Shown piece after piece: positions 19,301 to 22,883 of a DNA stretch of 25,425 nucleotides; position 1 is the first letter of the stretch; every line of letters starts with the position of its first letter. The notes below the pieces were generated by a model that saw only the letters and a list, made by a program, of their open reading frames with translations, made no database searches and was not told where the DNA came from. The stretch covers positions 1 to 25,425 of the forward strand of contig JBEIVB010000030.1 of the NCBI GenBank assembly GCA_040374085.1, read 5' to 3'. The DNA comes from JBEIVB01 sp040374085. GTDB lineage: Bacteria > Bacteroidota > Bacteroidia > UBA4408. The position numbers were made by a program, and so were the translations under genes.

Positions 19301-20266
19301 GTTGGCAACGGTTGTGCCTACCCAAGAGTAGGTAGTTCCTCCATCGTCAGAACGATAAATGGCAAAACCGGTTTCGTTGTTGGAGTTGTCGGTCCAGTTC
19401 AAGGTCATGGCCGTATTGCTCACAGAAGAAAAGCTTAACGCACTCGGAGCAGAAGGCGAAACGGCGCTTGGCGTAAAGGTGTAACGCGAAAAAGAAACAG
19501 GTGCCACAATTAAGGCATTGGAAACACCGTTTGTAAAGGTTGTGGTGTTCTCGACGTTTTGCGTAAGAAGCTGAGCGGCAGTGGGGGGATTAGATAGGGA
19601 TTGTCCGGTGAGACCAAGTGTATAGGTATACCCAGAGTTGTAAAGGGTATTCATGGTTCCGTAAACAAATTGTATTGCTCCGGTGGTTTCGAAGAGCTTC
19701 ACCTGGAAGTTCATGTTCTGTGAGACATTAGCGAACTGGGACTCACCAATCCATTCGGCCGTAAACACGCGGCTGCCGACTGAACCTGTGGTTTGGTACT
19801 TCATTTGGTTGGCGAGCAATCCTAGGGATGCTGCAGCGGATCCGGTAACGGTTGCATTCAACTGAAGGTCATCGTAGAACGGCGCCAGTGAAGCAACATT
19901 CGCCGCACTGAACTGGGAGTTCTCATAACCCCATGGATTCGTAGTAATTGCCGGGGAAGGGCCGGTTGTTGAAGCAAAAGTTAAATACCCATTAACCGAT
20001 ACCTGTGCAGAGGTGTAGGGCGTTCCGTTGTAAACAAACGTAAACCCAATAGGAATGGGAAAGGAGAAATTTTCATCATCATCTACTCCGTTCCTCCAGG
20101 AGGTTATGCCCGTGCCCGTAGAGGCAATGGACGTGTAGGTAATGCCCGTTTGCCGCGATACGGCGTAGTTGGCCAAGCTTTGTGCCCACGAGGACCCAAA
20201 GCAGAACAGGAAGAGCAGCGTTAGCCAAGCTCCAGCCCGTGTTCGGTGGTTGTACTGGTTTAACAT
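7325..20266 (-). CDS. Giant modular secreted protein with T9SS type A sorting domain
   Basis: A single uninterrupted 4313-residue frame. A signal peptide (residues 1-28, cleavage after GSSWA) is followed by a beta-sandwich region and an FN3 domain (about 269-355). Four large super-repeats follow (about 366-3200). Each opens with a G8-like GNW...TW...P...D.V.I...TV..D motif and continues with beta-helix-like runs rich in Gly, Thr, Ser, Asn and Val. After these come an Ig/PKD-like segment (about 3209-3290), a jelly roll resembling cleaved-adhesin domains (PFTQNFDG...PCGWSVEN, about 3293-3449), an FN3 domain (about 3455-3542), a fifth NW repeat (about 3692) and a WNLIGNPYP region. The C-terminal sorting domain (about 4233-4313) contains VEVMNLLGQ and ends in NGGQVYTNKVFIGTTK. 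Export through the Sec and type IX systems to the cell surface follows from the ends. No catalytic domain is visible; an adhesive or structural role is inferred. Confidence 0.93.
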   Translation of the reverse strand: MLNQYNHRTRAGAWLTLLFLFCFGSSWAQSLANYAVSRQTGITYTSIASTGTGITSWRNGVDDDENFSFPIPIGFTFVYNGTPYTSAQVSVNGYLTFASTTGPSPAITTNPWGYENSQFSAANVASLAPFYDDLQLNATVTGSAAASLGLLANQMKYQTTGSVGSRVFTAEWIGESQFANVSQNMNFQVKLFETTGAIQFVYGTMNTLYNSGYTYTLGLTGQSLSNPPTAAQLLTQNVENTTTFTNGVSNALIVAPVSFSRYTFTPSAVSPSAPSALSFSSVSNTAMTLNWTDNSNNETGFAIYRSDDGGTTYSWVGTTVANAINSTQSGLSPGTAYFWRVFSVREGTISASAASGSQATLSGSITASANGNWSNAATWGGSVPTLNDNVIIPNGVTVTIDQAAVAKCLDLTVNGTLRYESTLNATLNVMGNLTVGSSGAFTAGTGVSLSHTLSVGGQTGTDKDRLVSGNITVDGNLDLSGASSAALTLYGLVNASISGSGTIDFHTVTVNKGGANATPVAPNSTLTINRGFTVQGANTTGAFTLTNGLVSIDGSFTQSNPFFNLASWTIPTTAGLRINNANFTVTAQNAATSTVNGRLEINGSVFNVGTLDQQRLTFGAQSVFILNSGVVNVAGQFYSTSAFFFTQTGGAINVPTVDNTSTTIQSFGITATAAYAVVTGGTINLLRRAGTAGVFGQDYQFGLFNIGQLVMTGGTLNLGNATTPTPTSIITANVVSGGSGYAVGNTLTSTGGTGTPVSLTVTEINASGAVVSAVVTAGQWGNYSIMPSGTVGVTGGAGTGATFTLGAGTPFRIRGDVYNLVIDNTTTNKAVWQSAQLNVRNTLTANSGTLYNQNGFTTLVLGPSLTINGVFNGYPTGSSLQFGSGTNIGAQSIGGTGVFVPLRALSNSNANTLTLNIPIKAIAVRVFLGTINNSTNSLTLGTGGADNTSIQYGNASLTVFATVGGLTAAPVWNVGSAATLPYSVTYANEAGARTTGVEIPSATAGGVTANTVANMLVANPNGVIQSQASITVTGTLTLGFNLPPVFNSVYNVGNNNLTLGSSATVTGTLATVVGNSGILTGASGTFTRWYGIATSLPGNIAGQFPFVNAAGDNLSFWANPSTAFAAGGGTVSARCNFAGGTSALTSFNDAAAVPYAVNNIDTRSNTTWTVTGTTGSGAAFATRAVFTNAITTVNTGELRMVSTTAANPIGTSTAVSAGPAVNKTLLSLVQLANTWAVGTSSANAQRVVVSVATGNWSSAGTWNIGAVPTANDLVTVATGHTVTVDNAAATGFNLTVQTGATLVNTSGTLTVNGLFTNNGTFTNNGGTTNVVGNLAATTGSVVTGFGGSGYVVGDVVDVTAGNGAGILNARFTVATVTAGAITGISLVGGGAYTVFPNTPTASNVTAVTGSGTGARVTLSVLATATPYAVVMVQATGGQQPLFNVTSGTVNVGASGGGNRGFQSSTFGWLTVTGGTLNINGQAALAAGAVGATTASRITFTGGNINVDGNDGTFAGSIPSGSFHVTLANRHTNEVTGGTFTMVDPSFAETGTTALFNFAATNTSNFAGMTLVLGGTSGTNASNSRVGFRVNTGSSLILGNVVVNGTGSNRYTSSGTAFQVGGTFTVNAGSEYRSQGNALAAGGNLVNNGVIFMNSTLHLARGLSLLPAFAPTTLSGSGTFSDVNTSPPTSLALAGSGYVLGDVLTVVGGTGTAATLTVSGVNATGGITSAALTTPGAYTVAPTNPVSVTGGTGTGATVNLATGLVRTGDVFNLTVNNTSPDAGVTFSYPSLQVSGTLTMTAGNINLGGNALTLGVSPTSAGTLTYTRGVITNTAGGSFTRWVGTSAFTSSNTLFPMGTTTTIDRRFYCTAGTPTVGGTITVTHNDATGLVAVSPVFTDASNGAIDVDTKTSASWLLSTGNGLTVTGVTAALKGNNLFPYANAIANTRMILNGALAPGTHGTAGTLVTNLDVTRTGLTNADLSGTFTLGGSGANYPTIFTAVTNGNWDDGSTWDTNGDNVADNVTPAIADNVVIGQPWNIVIPASVSALCNDVQLNANAALNLPTATSTLRIGGLNGGNKVLNVGGTLTIGGGSVQISGNAVFSATSTLNMSSGTFIVDGNAAVAANSVLSGTDLLSFTSGASGVSINVTGGTIRVVDPPSQGTTGMAIRINKPLGSTATTSFAGSTLEFGNGTSSTGGMANGFQINTFAGSINVPLGDVVVNAGSAGTRQVRLSGTAAIEGTLTINSGSVMNITSGNTLSMNGTISNSGTLITSGTLSYTPVTLSPTAGILGGGGTFRNTYPSATISTAGTSYTVGNVLTVQGGTASTPATLRVINVNSSTGAITEVQIENPGAYTVAPTNPVSITGGLGTGAEFNLSNLLDPTANFTNMTVNNALGLTVNSITPVGTGSVSGTLNMTLGNLNVTTNDFVLGTSATSTGTFTYTAGFSQMSTGRFGRWINTTTLPTLTGTVFLVAPCGSGADRRDVWAYRTGAFTAGGILFGGHSYSGGTFQLPGGIDNYDDNGVTVDRYSQSSWTFGSGGGLDLGGNNLHMEVAGGGIGSITNLADARLVKYPFEGDNVTPFNTNSTGAGINSTLLAPRVQRTFVQADLTGGIFNTPFNVGGNSGTATLQPTAIAIATGNWNDPNTWSTNPDLPTSSQAVLILGGVTVDLNVNAQVASMAINQSGALNMAANTLGVGTSGGALSITGTLNQSGGTLNVGGLTTGTTALTINNNGTYNLSGGTANVGPAIATGGNKSIVVGGGTTGAFNMSGTSTLNVSGNILVNSGATFGQTGGNIFLNPNTGTDVSSTASGVHTFSILSNNVNCTAGGVTIINPPHNSLAASTTFSVRVAATANATRFTGTHTFTFGDGTAALPANANGFSIETYASGRVPLNNVVVNSGTDATRFVSSSYNTSTGNGTHIQGNLTINSGSEFRTNNSGSEFAVGGNILNNGTFTVQKNLILGSTATYTIAAPQTIGGSGVWQNLLPTPDASLTGFTVNNAGGVTLNVPLTLSGTLTLTSGLVNTSSTNTLTLNGTTVGSLVGGSATAYVNGPFARTLPASLATGTTYTFPVGKGGSYNPFALVDATTNAGGTVVVNAEVFTGATGGSGNGTTVGSLLTNRYWSASFVSGSANFTNANVRLTDAIALNNLIARSATLTGTYGKVSNIANAVATDITTTPALTSLGFFALGLPPNCAGTPSPGTIAAQLQGCAGSPNTISITNNPQSLGITYQWEQSANGTNNWASVSGGTGATTAVYTTPNFTTTTHYRCKVTCSNGGAFAYTNVCMVSFTNPLPFTQNFDGVTAPTMPCGWSVENVNADANTWTTFAQNPLSGTNSLRYLYNTTNAANDWAYTPPVLMDPAYIYTLKFSYRTSSTLYTENLRVSYGTAANNAAMTNELFVTENYGNTSYAEQTITITPASAGTYYVGFQCFSAADQDRLHIDNVTLSAAPAANCGTAPTIAAATNITLDGAKLNWTPIAVATQYQVRYKRVSDPTSVATWATPTVVTAPANSLTLTGLLCSTDYMWSMRATCTGAVVSTYSTTGLFSTSLCNDLVSGAVDLSGTIGDKVTYIPFNNSTANTETTPVADGIGTRFSLWYKVTGVEQLYLLAKPTTSATGNIIDPDLRVYTSSDNTANGTFTQLANNDGGFIGNPGYYPYLGLTGLTPATTYFILLGNYENAPAERGKGVFGYATAANWEGGTSTNWGTINNWFSIVNTSTTLPASPYKVYVNNVANKPNIAAATTVEALDVTVAPSAWITTSAATSVLNVNRNWTSNSNTVGGLGKVVFNTSTNGTLSGAATFNNVEFSKSGAGTFTISPSATLGVNVYAQQTSGTLVTNDRLFLRSNATTTAHWRPQTGTLTGNIVVERYTISGQHFLANPTNNGLATSANLGDDFNVAGSPANYQYNPDPTSVQPTVFPTTWWFNEAATQFQTNDAVGWSNAISTPMTSGLGIAAFITTPTAMLDFVGEPTNGTLTSVNVTKIGANGWNLIGNPYPQPISWTAFRTTNSTKIAPTVYIWNPRVNQYASLIGTTWTNNAGAGTNVAIGHSQGFLVKALQSGTQSLTFNNSHRVTTDAFIFLEEKNKALRLEIDNAGRTDETVLDFTSGGSMSYEVDHDAQKLIPVFVKSSNIFTVSDDNVKLAINSVGALNEDMVIPVGVVVSDAGKTTIKATDLSGVDLFTEVYLEDAVAKKMVNLKESSYSVELPSGNSGSRFFLHFRAPGNAVATAAERFGIYSNNDLLYVNIPGDVKGQVTVEVMNLLGQNIQTVDASNAVGRKEINLSGVVSGNYLVRIVNGGQVYTNKVFIGTTK
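12260..12367 (-). repeat. G8-like repeat motif 4 of the giant protein
   Basis: Residues about 2634-2669 read IATGNWNDPNTWSTNPDLP, then SQAVLILGGVTVDL, with Trp2641. It starts super-repeat 4. Confidence 0.72.
13137..13350 (-). repeat. GSGY module 4 of the giant protein
   Basis: Residues about 2307-2377. It starts TAGTSYTVGNVLTVQGG (Tyr2312), has GAYTVAPTNPVSITGG almost identical to module 3, and ends GLGTGAEFNLS. ANFTNMTVNN follows. Confidence 0.8.
14135..14275 (-). repeat. G8-like repeat motif 3 of the giant protein
   Basis: Residues about 1998-2044 read VTNGNWDDGSTWDTNGDN, then ADNVVIGQPWNIVIP, with Trp2005. It is slightly longer than the other copies, with a DTNGDNVADN insert. It starts super-repeat 3. 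Confidence 0.7.
14987..15195 (-). repeat. GSGY module 3 of the giant protein
   Basis: Residues about 1692-1760. It starts LAGSGYVLGDVLTVVGG (Tyr1697), has a central GAYTVAPTNPVSVTGG and ends GTGATVNLATG. GDVFNLTVNN follows. Confidence 0.8.
16012..16236 (-). repeat. GSGY module 2 of the giant protein
   Basis: Residues about 1345-1418. It starts GFGGSGYVVGDVVDVTAG (Tyr1350), has a central GAITGISLVGGGAYT and ends GSGTGARVTLS. This is the most divergent copy and is followed by a different context from the other three. Confidence 0.75.
16412..16522 (-). repeat. G8-like repeat motif 2 of the giant protein
   Basis: Residues about 1249-1285 read VATGNWSSAGTWNIGAVP, then ANDLVTVATGHTVTVD, with Trp1256. 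This is the start of super-repeat 2. Confidence 0.75.
17852..18064 (-). repeat. GSGY module 1 of the giant protein
   Basis: Residues about 735-805. The module starts GGSGYAVGNTLTSTGG (Tyr741), has a central GAVVSAVVTAG segment and ends TGGAGTGATFTLG. GDVYNLVIDN follows, as after module 3. It shares a GSGY-VG-LT-GG...GTGA pattern with three other copies. Confidence 0.8.
19062..19170 (-). repeat. G8-like repeat motif 1 of the giant protein
   Basis: Residues about 366-402 read ANGNWSNAATWGG, then PTLNDNVIIPNGVTVTID, with Trp373. This opens super-repeat 1. The spacing of GNW, TW, P, D-x-V-x-I and TV-x-D matches the other copies. Confidence 0.75.
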
Positions 20267-20291
20267 GTGGTTGGTGTGTTTGGGTTTGTAT

Positions 20292-21062
20292 TTAGTTGTT
20301 GTTTGGTTTTAACTTTTCGGCCTGGGCCTGTTTCTGCCAGGTATATAAATCGGAGCATCGGTTTTCGACAACCCATCCTTTTTGCTCATCGGGAAGCACA
20401 TCAAAAGAGAACCCTTCTGCTTTGAGCAAATCCAATTCTGCACAAAAACGATCGGCGTCTTTGCCCGCATCTTTGTTTATACCCACATCGGGCAAAGAAG
20501 TATAGCGGCGGTTCACCAGGGCTCCTTTTTTTTTTCTCCACGCAGCCAGGCTGTCGGCGTTGCCGCTTTTGATGCACATCACCTCGCGCATGGTAATACT
20601 CTTAAATGTTCTGTATAGGGGGTTTTCCATAGCCCAACCTTCCATTCGTTTTTGCAGGTCGGCCTTGTCTTTGGCCTCGTTCCCTGTTACAATTAGAGAA
20701 GGAATGGCGCGGGATGGGGCAAGCCTGGCCGGATCGGCCGGTGCATGTTCAGAAGCGGCCTGCGCAGGCATTAAGCCTTCCTGGGTAGGTTCGCTCTGCG
20801 TTTCGGTGGTGTTCTTGGCTTCTTCCTGCTCGCGCTCACGTTTGCGGCGCGCCTCTTCTTGAGCCTTCTCTTGTTCCGGAGTTAAAACCGGAACGTTAAA
20901 CGGCAAGGGCATGGGCTTGGCTGTGGGCTTTATAACCCCAGCGGGTTTTACAGGCTTCTTTCCGGACGAAGCCGTCTTGGCTTTGGTTTGTGCAAAACCC
21001 GCATTGGATGAGGCCCACAAGCCAAAAGACAAAGATGTTATTAAAACAAACGTTTTATGCAT
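20292..21062 (-). CDS. Secreted hypothetical protein with charged linker
   Basis: A 256-residue protein that I do not recognise. A signal peptide starts MHKTFVLITSLSFGLWASS and should be cleaved near AGFAQ. A Lys/Pro/Ala-rich linker follows, then a highly charged EQEKAQEEARRKREREQEEAK segment of helical or coiled-coil character, a low-complexity Pro/Ala/Glu stretch, and a compact C-terminal domain of about 100 residues (from MENPLYRTF) with three cysteines (MCIKS, RFCAEL, NRCSDLY). The frame is open 25 codons further upstream to 21137, but ATG at 21062 puts the signal sequence first. Only 25 bases separate its stop from the giant gene, so cotranscription is likely and a shared role in the envelope is plausible but unproven. 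Confidence 0.78.
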   Translation of the reverse strand: MHKTFVLITSLSFGLWASSNAGFAQTKAKTASSGKKPVKPAGVIKPTAKPMPLPFNVPVLTPEQEKAQEEARRKREREQEEAKNTTETQSEPTQEGLMPAQAASEHAPADPARLAPSRAIPSLIVTGNEAKDKADLQKRMEGWAMENPLYRTFKSITMREVMCIKSGNADSLAAWRKKKGALVNRRYTSLPDVGINKDAGKDADRFCAELDLLKAEGFSFDVLPDEQKGWVVENRCSDLYTWQKQAQAEKLKPNNN

Positions 21063-21267
21063 GCAAACAGCGTTTTTACCTGATTTTACGAATCCCATCG
21101 GAAAAGCGAAGTTAAGCAAGTGTTTCGGCAAAAACAAGAAATCGTAAGGTCTGTTAAATTTTCCCGCACTTTTTTTCGCTTTTTTCGCCTAAAGAGGTTT
21201 TTTTGTCGACGAACTCAACATCTTCTTCGTCTTCTCTCATTTTCAGCCGGAGCGTTTTTCCGCTCCC

Positions 21268-21275
21268 CAAACCTA
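21268..21275 (-). promoter_or_regulatory. Possible minus-strand TAnnTTTG box (TAGGTTTG)
   Basis: The minus strand reads TAGGTTTG at 21275-21268, an exact TAnnTTTG match in the divergent gap facing the secreted-protein and giant-gene pair. It would give a leader of about 200 bases. No TTG is seen at the expected -33 spacing, so support is limited. Confidence 0.35.
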
Positions 21276-21286
21276 CCGCAATGCGT

Positions 21287-21302
21287 AGGTAAGACCTTAC
21301 CT
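21287..21302. promoter_or_regulatory. Inverted repeat overlapping the gltX promoter box
   Basis: AGGTAAG-AC-CTTACCT is a perfect 7-bp inverted repeat with a 2-base spacer. Its right arm overlaps the TACCTTTG box. A second inverted repeat (ACCTAC at 21271-21276 with GTAGGT at 21285-21290) shares AGGT with it, so the two cannot form at once in one strand. It could be an operator or chance; no regulator is identified. Confidence 0.35.
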
Positions 21303-21305
21303 TTG
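21298..21305 (+). promoter_or_regulatory. TAnnTTTG promoter box (TACCTTTG) for gltX
   Basis: TACCTTTG matches the Bacteroidota -7 element exactly and lies 27 bases before the gltX ATG at 21333. A clear -33 TTG is not seen at 19-20 bases upstream. A transcript starting just downstream would have a leader of about 20-25 bases. Confidence 0.55.
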
Positions 21306-21332
21306 CCCCCCATTTTTTCATTTCTCTTCTAT

Positions 21333-22883
21333 ATGTCGAAACGCGTTCGTCTTCGTTTTGCCCCCAGCCCAACCGGTCCCTTGCACATGGGCGGGGTGCG
21401 CACGGCTTTGTTTAACTACCTCTACGCCAAGCGCCACGGAGGCGATTTCTTGTTGCGGATAGAAGACACCGACCAAACCCGCTACGTGCCCGGGGCAGAG
21501 GCGTACATATTAGAGGCCCTGCGTTGGTGCGGCATCATGCCCGACGAGGGCGTGGGGGTGGGCGGACCGCATGCCCCCTACCGCCAGAGCGAGCGCAAGG
21601 AGCTGGGCATCTATGCCCGCTATGCCCGGCAATTGGTAGAGAGCGGCCATGCCTATTACGCCTTCGACACCGCCGAAGAGCTGGAGGCCATGCGCCAGCG
21701 ATTGGAAGCAGCCAAGGTAGCGGCGCCCCAATACAACGCCGTGAGCCGCCAAACCATGAAGAATTCCCTGGTGCTGCCCAAAGAAGAAGTGCAGCGCCGC
21801 CTCGATGCCGGAGACCCGTATGTGATTCGCCTAAAGGTGCCCCGCAACGAAGAGATCCGCCTGCACGACCTCATCCGAGGCTGGGTGGTGTTTCACTCGA
21901 GTCAGGTAGACGATAAGGTGCTGCTGAAATCAGACGGCATGCCCACCTACCACCTGGCCCACGTAGTAGACGACATCTTAATGGAGATTTCGCACGTGGT
22001 GCGGGGCGAAGAGTGGTTGCCCTCGGCACCGGCGCACGTGCTTCTTTATAAGTATCTGGGGTTAGAACACCATATGCCCGCCTTTGCCCACCTGCCCCTC
22101 TTGCTGAAGCCCGATGGCAACGGCAAGCTGAGCAAGCGCGACGGCGATCGCTTGGGCTTTCCGGTGTTTCCTTTGGAGTGGAAAGACCCCTCTACAGGCG
22201 AAGTATCATCGGGCTACCGCGAGCGGGGCTACTTTGCCGATGGCTTTGTAAACATGCTGGCCCTGCTGGGCTGGAACCCCGGCGACAACCGCGAGGTGAT
22301 GAGCCTCGATGAGCTGGTGGCCGCCTTCAGCTTCGAAAAGGTGAGCAAGGCCGGAGCCAAGTTCGACCCCGAAAAAACCAAGTGGTTCAACCAACAATAC
22401 CTGCGCAAGCGCACACCCGCCCAGCTTGCCGCCCTGTTTCTGCAGGAGGTGCGGGAAAAAAACCTCAGCCACGCACCCCTGCTCGAACAAACGCACTATG
22501 CAGAGGCTTTTTGCGCGCTGATGCAAGAGAAGGCCCACTTTGTTTCGGAGTTCTGGAGCCTGGGGTCAGCGTTTTTCGAAGACCCCACCGCCTTCGATGA
22601 AGGCGTGATTCAAAAGCGTTGGAAGCCCGAATATGCCGGGTTCTATGAACGTTTGGCGGAGTCTTGGGCCGGAAAAACGGGATTCACGGCTCAGGAGGCC
22701 GAAGGGCTTTTTCAGGCAGCGGCGGCCGAGGCGGGCTTGGCCCCCAATGCCCTGCTGCAGCTTACCCGCGTTATGCTTACCGGGTTGGCCGGAGGCCCTC
22801 AGTTTTTTGAGGTGGTGGCCCTGCTGGGTCCGGAGGTGTGCAGCCGCCGCCTGAAGGCCTTTGTTGCGGCCCGCAAGGGTTAA
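21333..22883 (+). CDS. gltX: Glutamyl-tRNA synthetase
   Basis: A 516-residue class I aminoacyl-tRNA synthetase that charges tRNA-Glu. The ATP-binding HIGH-type motif is HMGG at residues 18-21 (FAPSPTGPLHMGGVRTALFNYL) and the KMSKS-type motif is KLSKR at 265-269. Other family landmarks are LRIEDTDQTRYVPG, RGEEWLPSAPAHVLLYKYLG and FVNMLALLGWNPGDNRE. The C-terminal helical anticodon-binding domain is complete. The frame is open 71 codons further upstream, but the conserved N-terminus begins at MSKRVRLRFAPSPTG, so ATG 21333 is chosen. There is no SD sequence, as expected in Bacteroidota. It is divergent from the secreted-protein gene and convergent with the peptidase gene, whose stop codon overlaps its own. 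Confidence 0.97.
   Translation: MSKRVRLRFAPSPTGPLHMGGVRTALFNYLYAKRHGGDFLLRIEDTDQTRYVPGAEAYILEALRWCGIMPDEGVGVGGPHAPYRQSERKELGIYARYARQLVESGHAYYAFDTAEELEAMRQRLEAAKVAAPQYNAVSRQTMKNSLVLPKEEVQRRLDAGDPYVIRLKVPRNEEIRLHDLIRGWVVFHSSQVDDKVLLKSDGMPTYHLAHVVDDILMEISHVVRGEEWLPSAPAHVLLYKYLGLEHHMPAFAHLPLLLKPDGNGKLSKRDGDRLGFPVFPLEWKDPSTGEVSSGYRERGYFADGFVNMLALLGWNPGDNREVMSLDELVAAFSFEKVSKAGAKFDPEKTKWFNQQYLRKRTPAQLAALFLQEVREKNLSHAPLLEQTHYAEAFCALMQEKAHFVSEFWSLGSAFFEDPTAFDEGVIQKRWKPEYAGFYERLAESWAGKTGFTAQEAEGLFQAAAAEAGLAPNALLQLTRVMLTGLAGGPQFFEVVALLGPEVCSRRLKAFVAARKG

Noticed and set aside
7325..20266. DNA-level tandem repeats or a CRISPR-like array in the long repetitive region
   Set aside because: Repetition is at protein level (Gly/Thr/Asn motifs in one continuous frame). 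No identical repeat-spacer pattern is visible.
21150..21235. T-rich runs upstream of gltX as a terminator
   Set aside because: There are poly-T tracts but no GC-rich stem directly before them on either strand.
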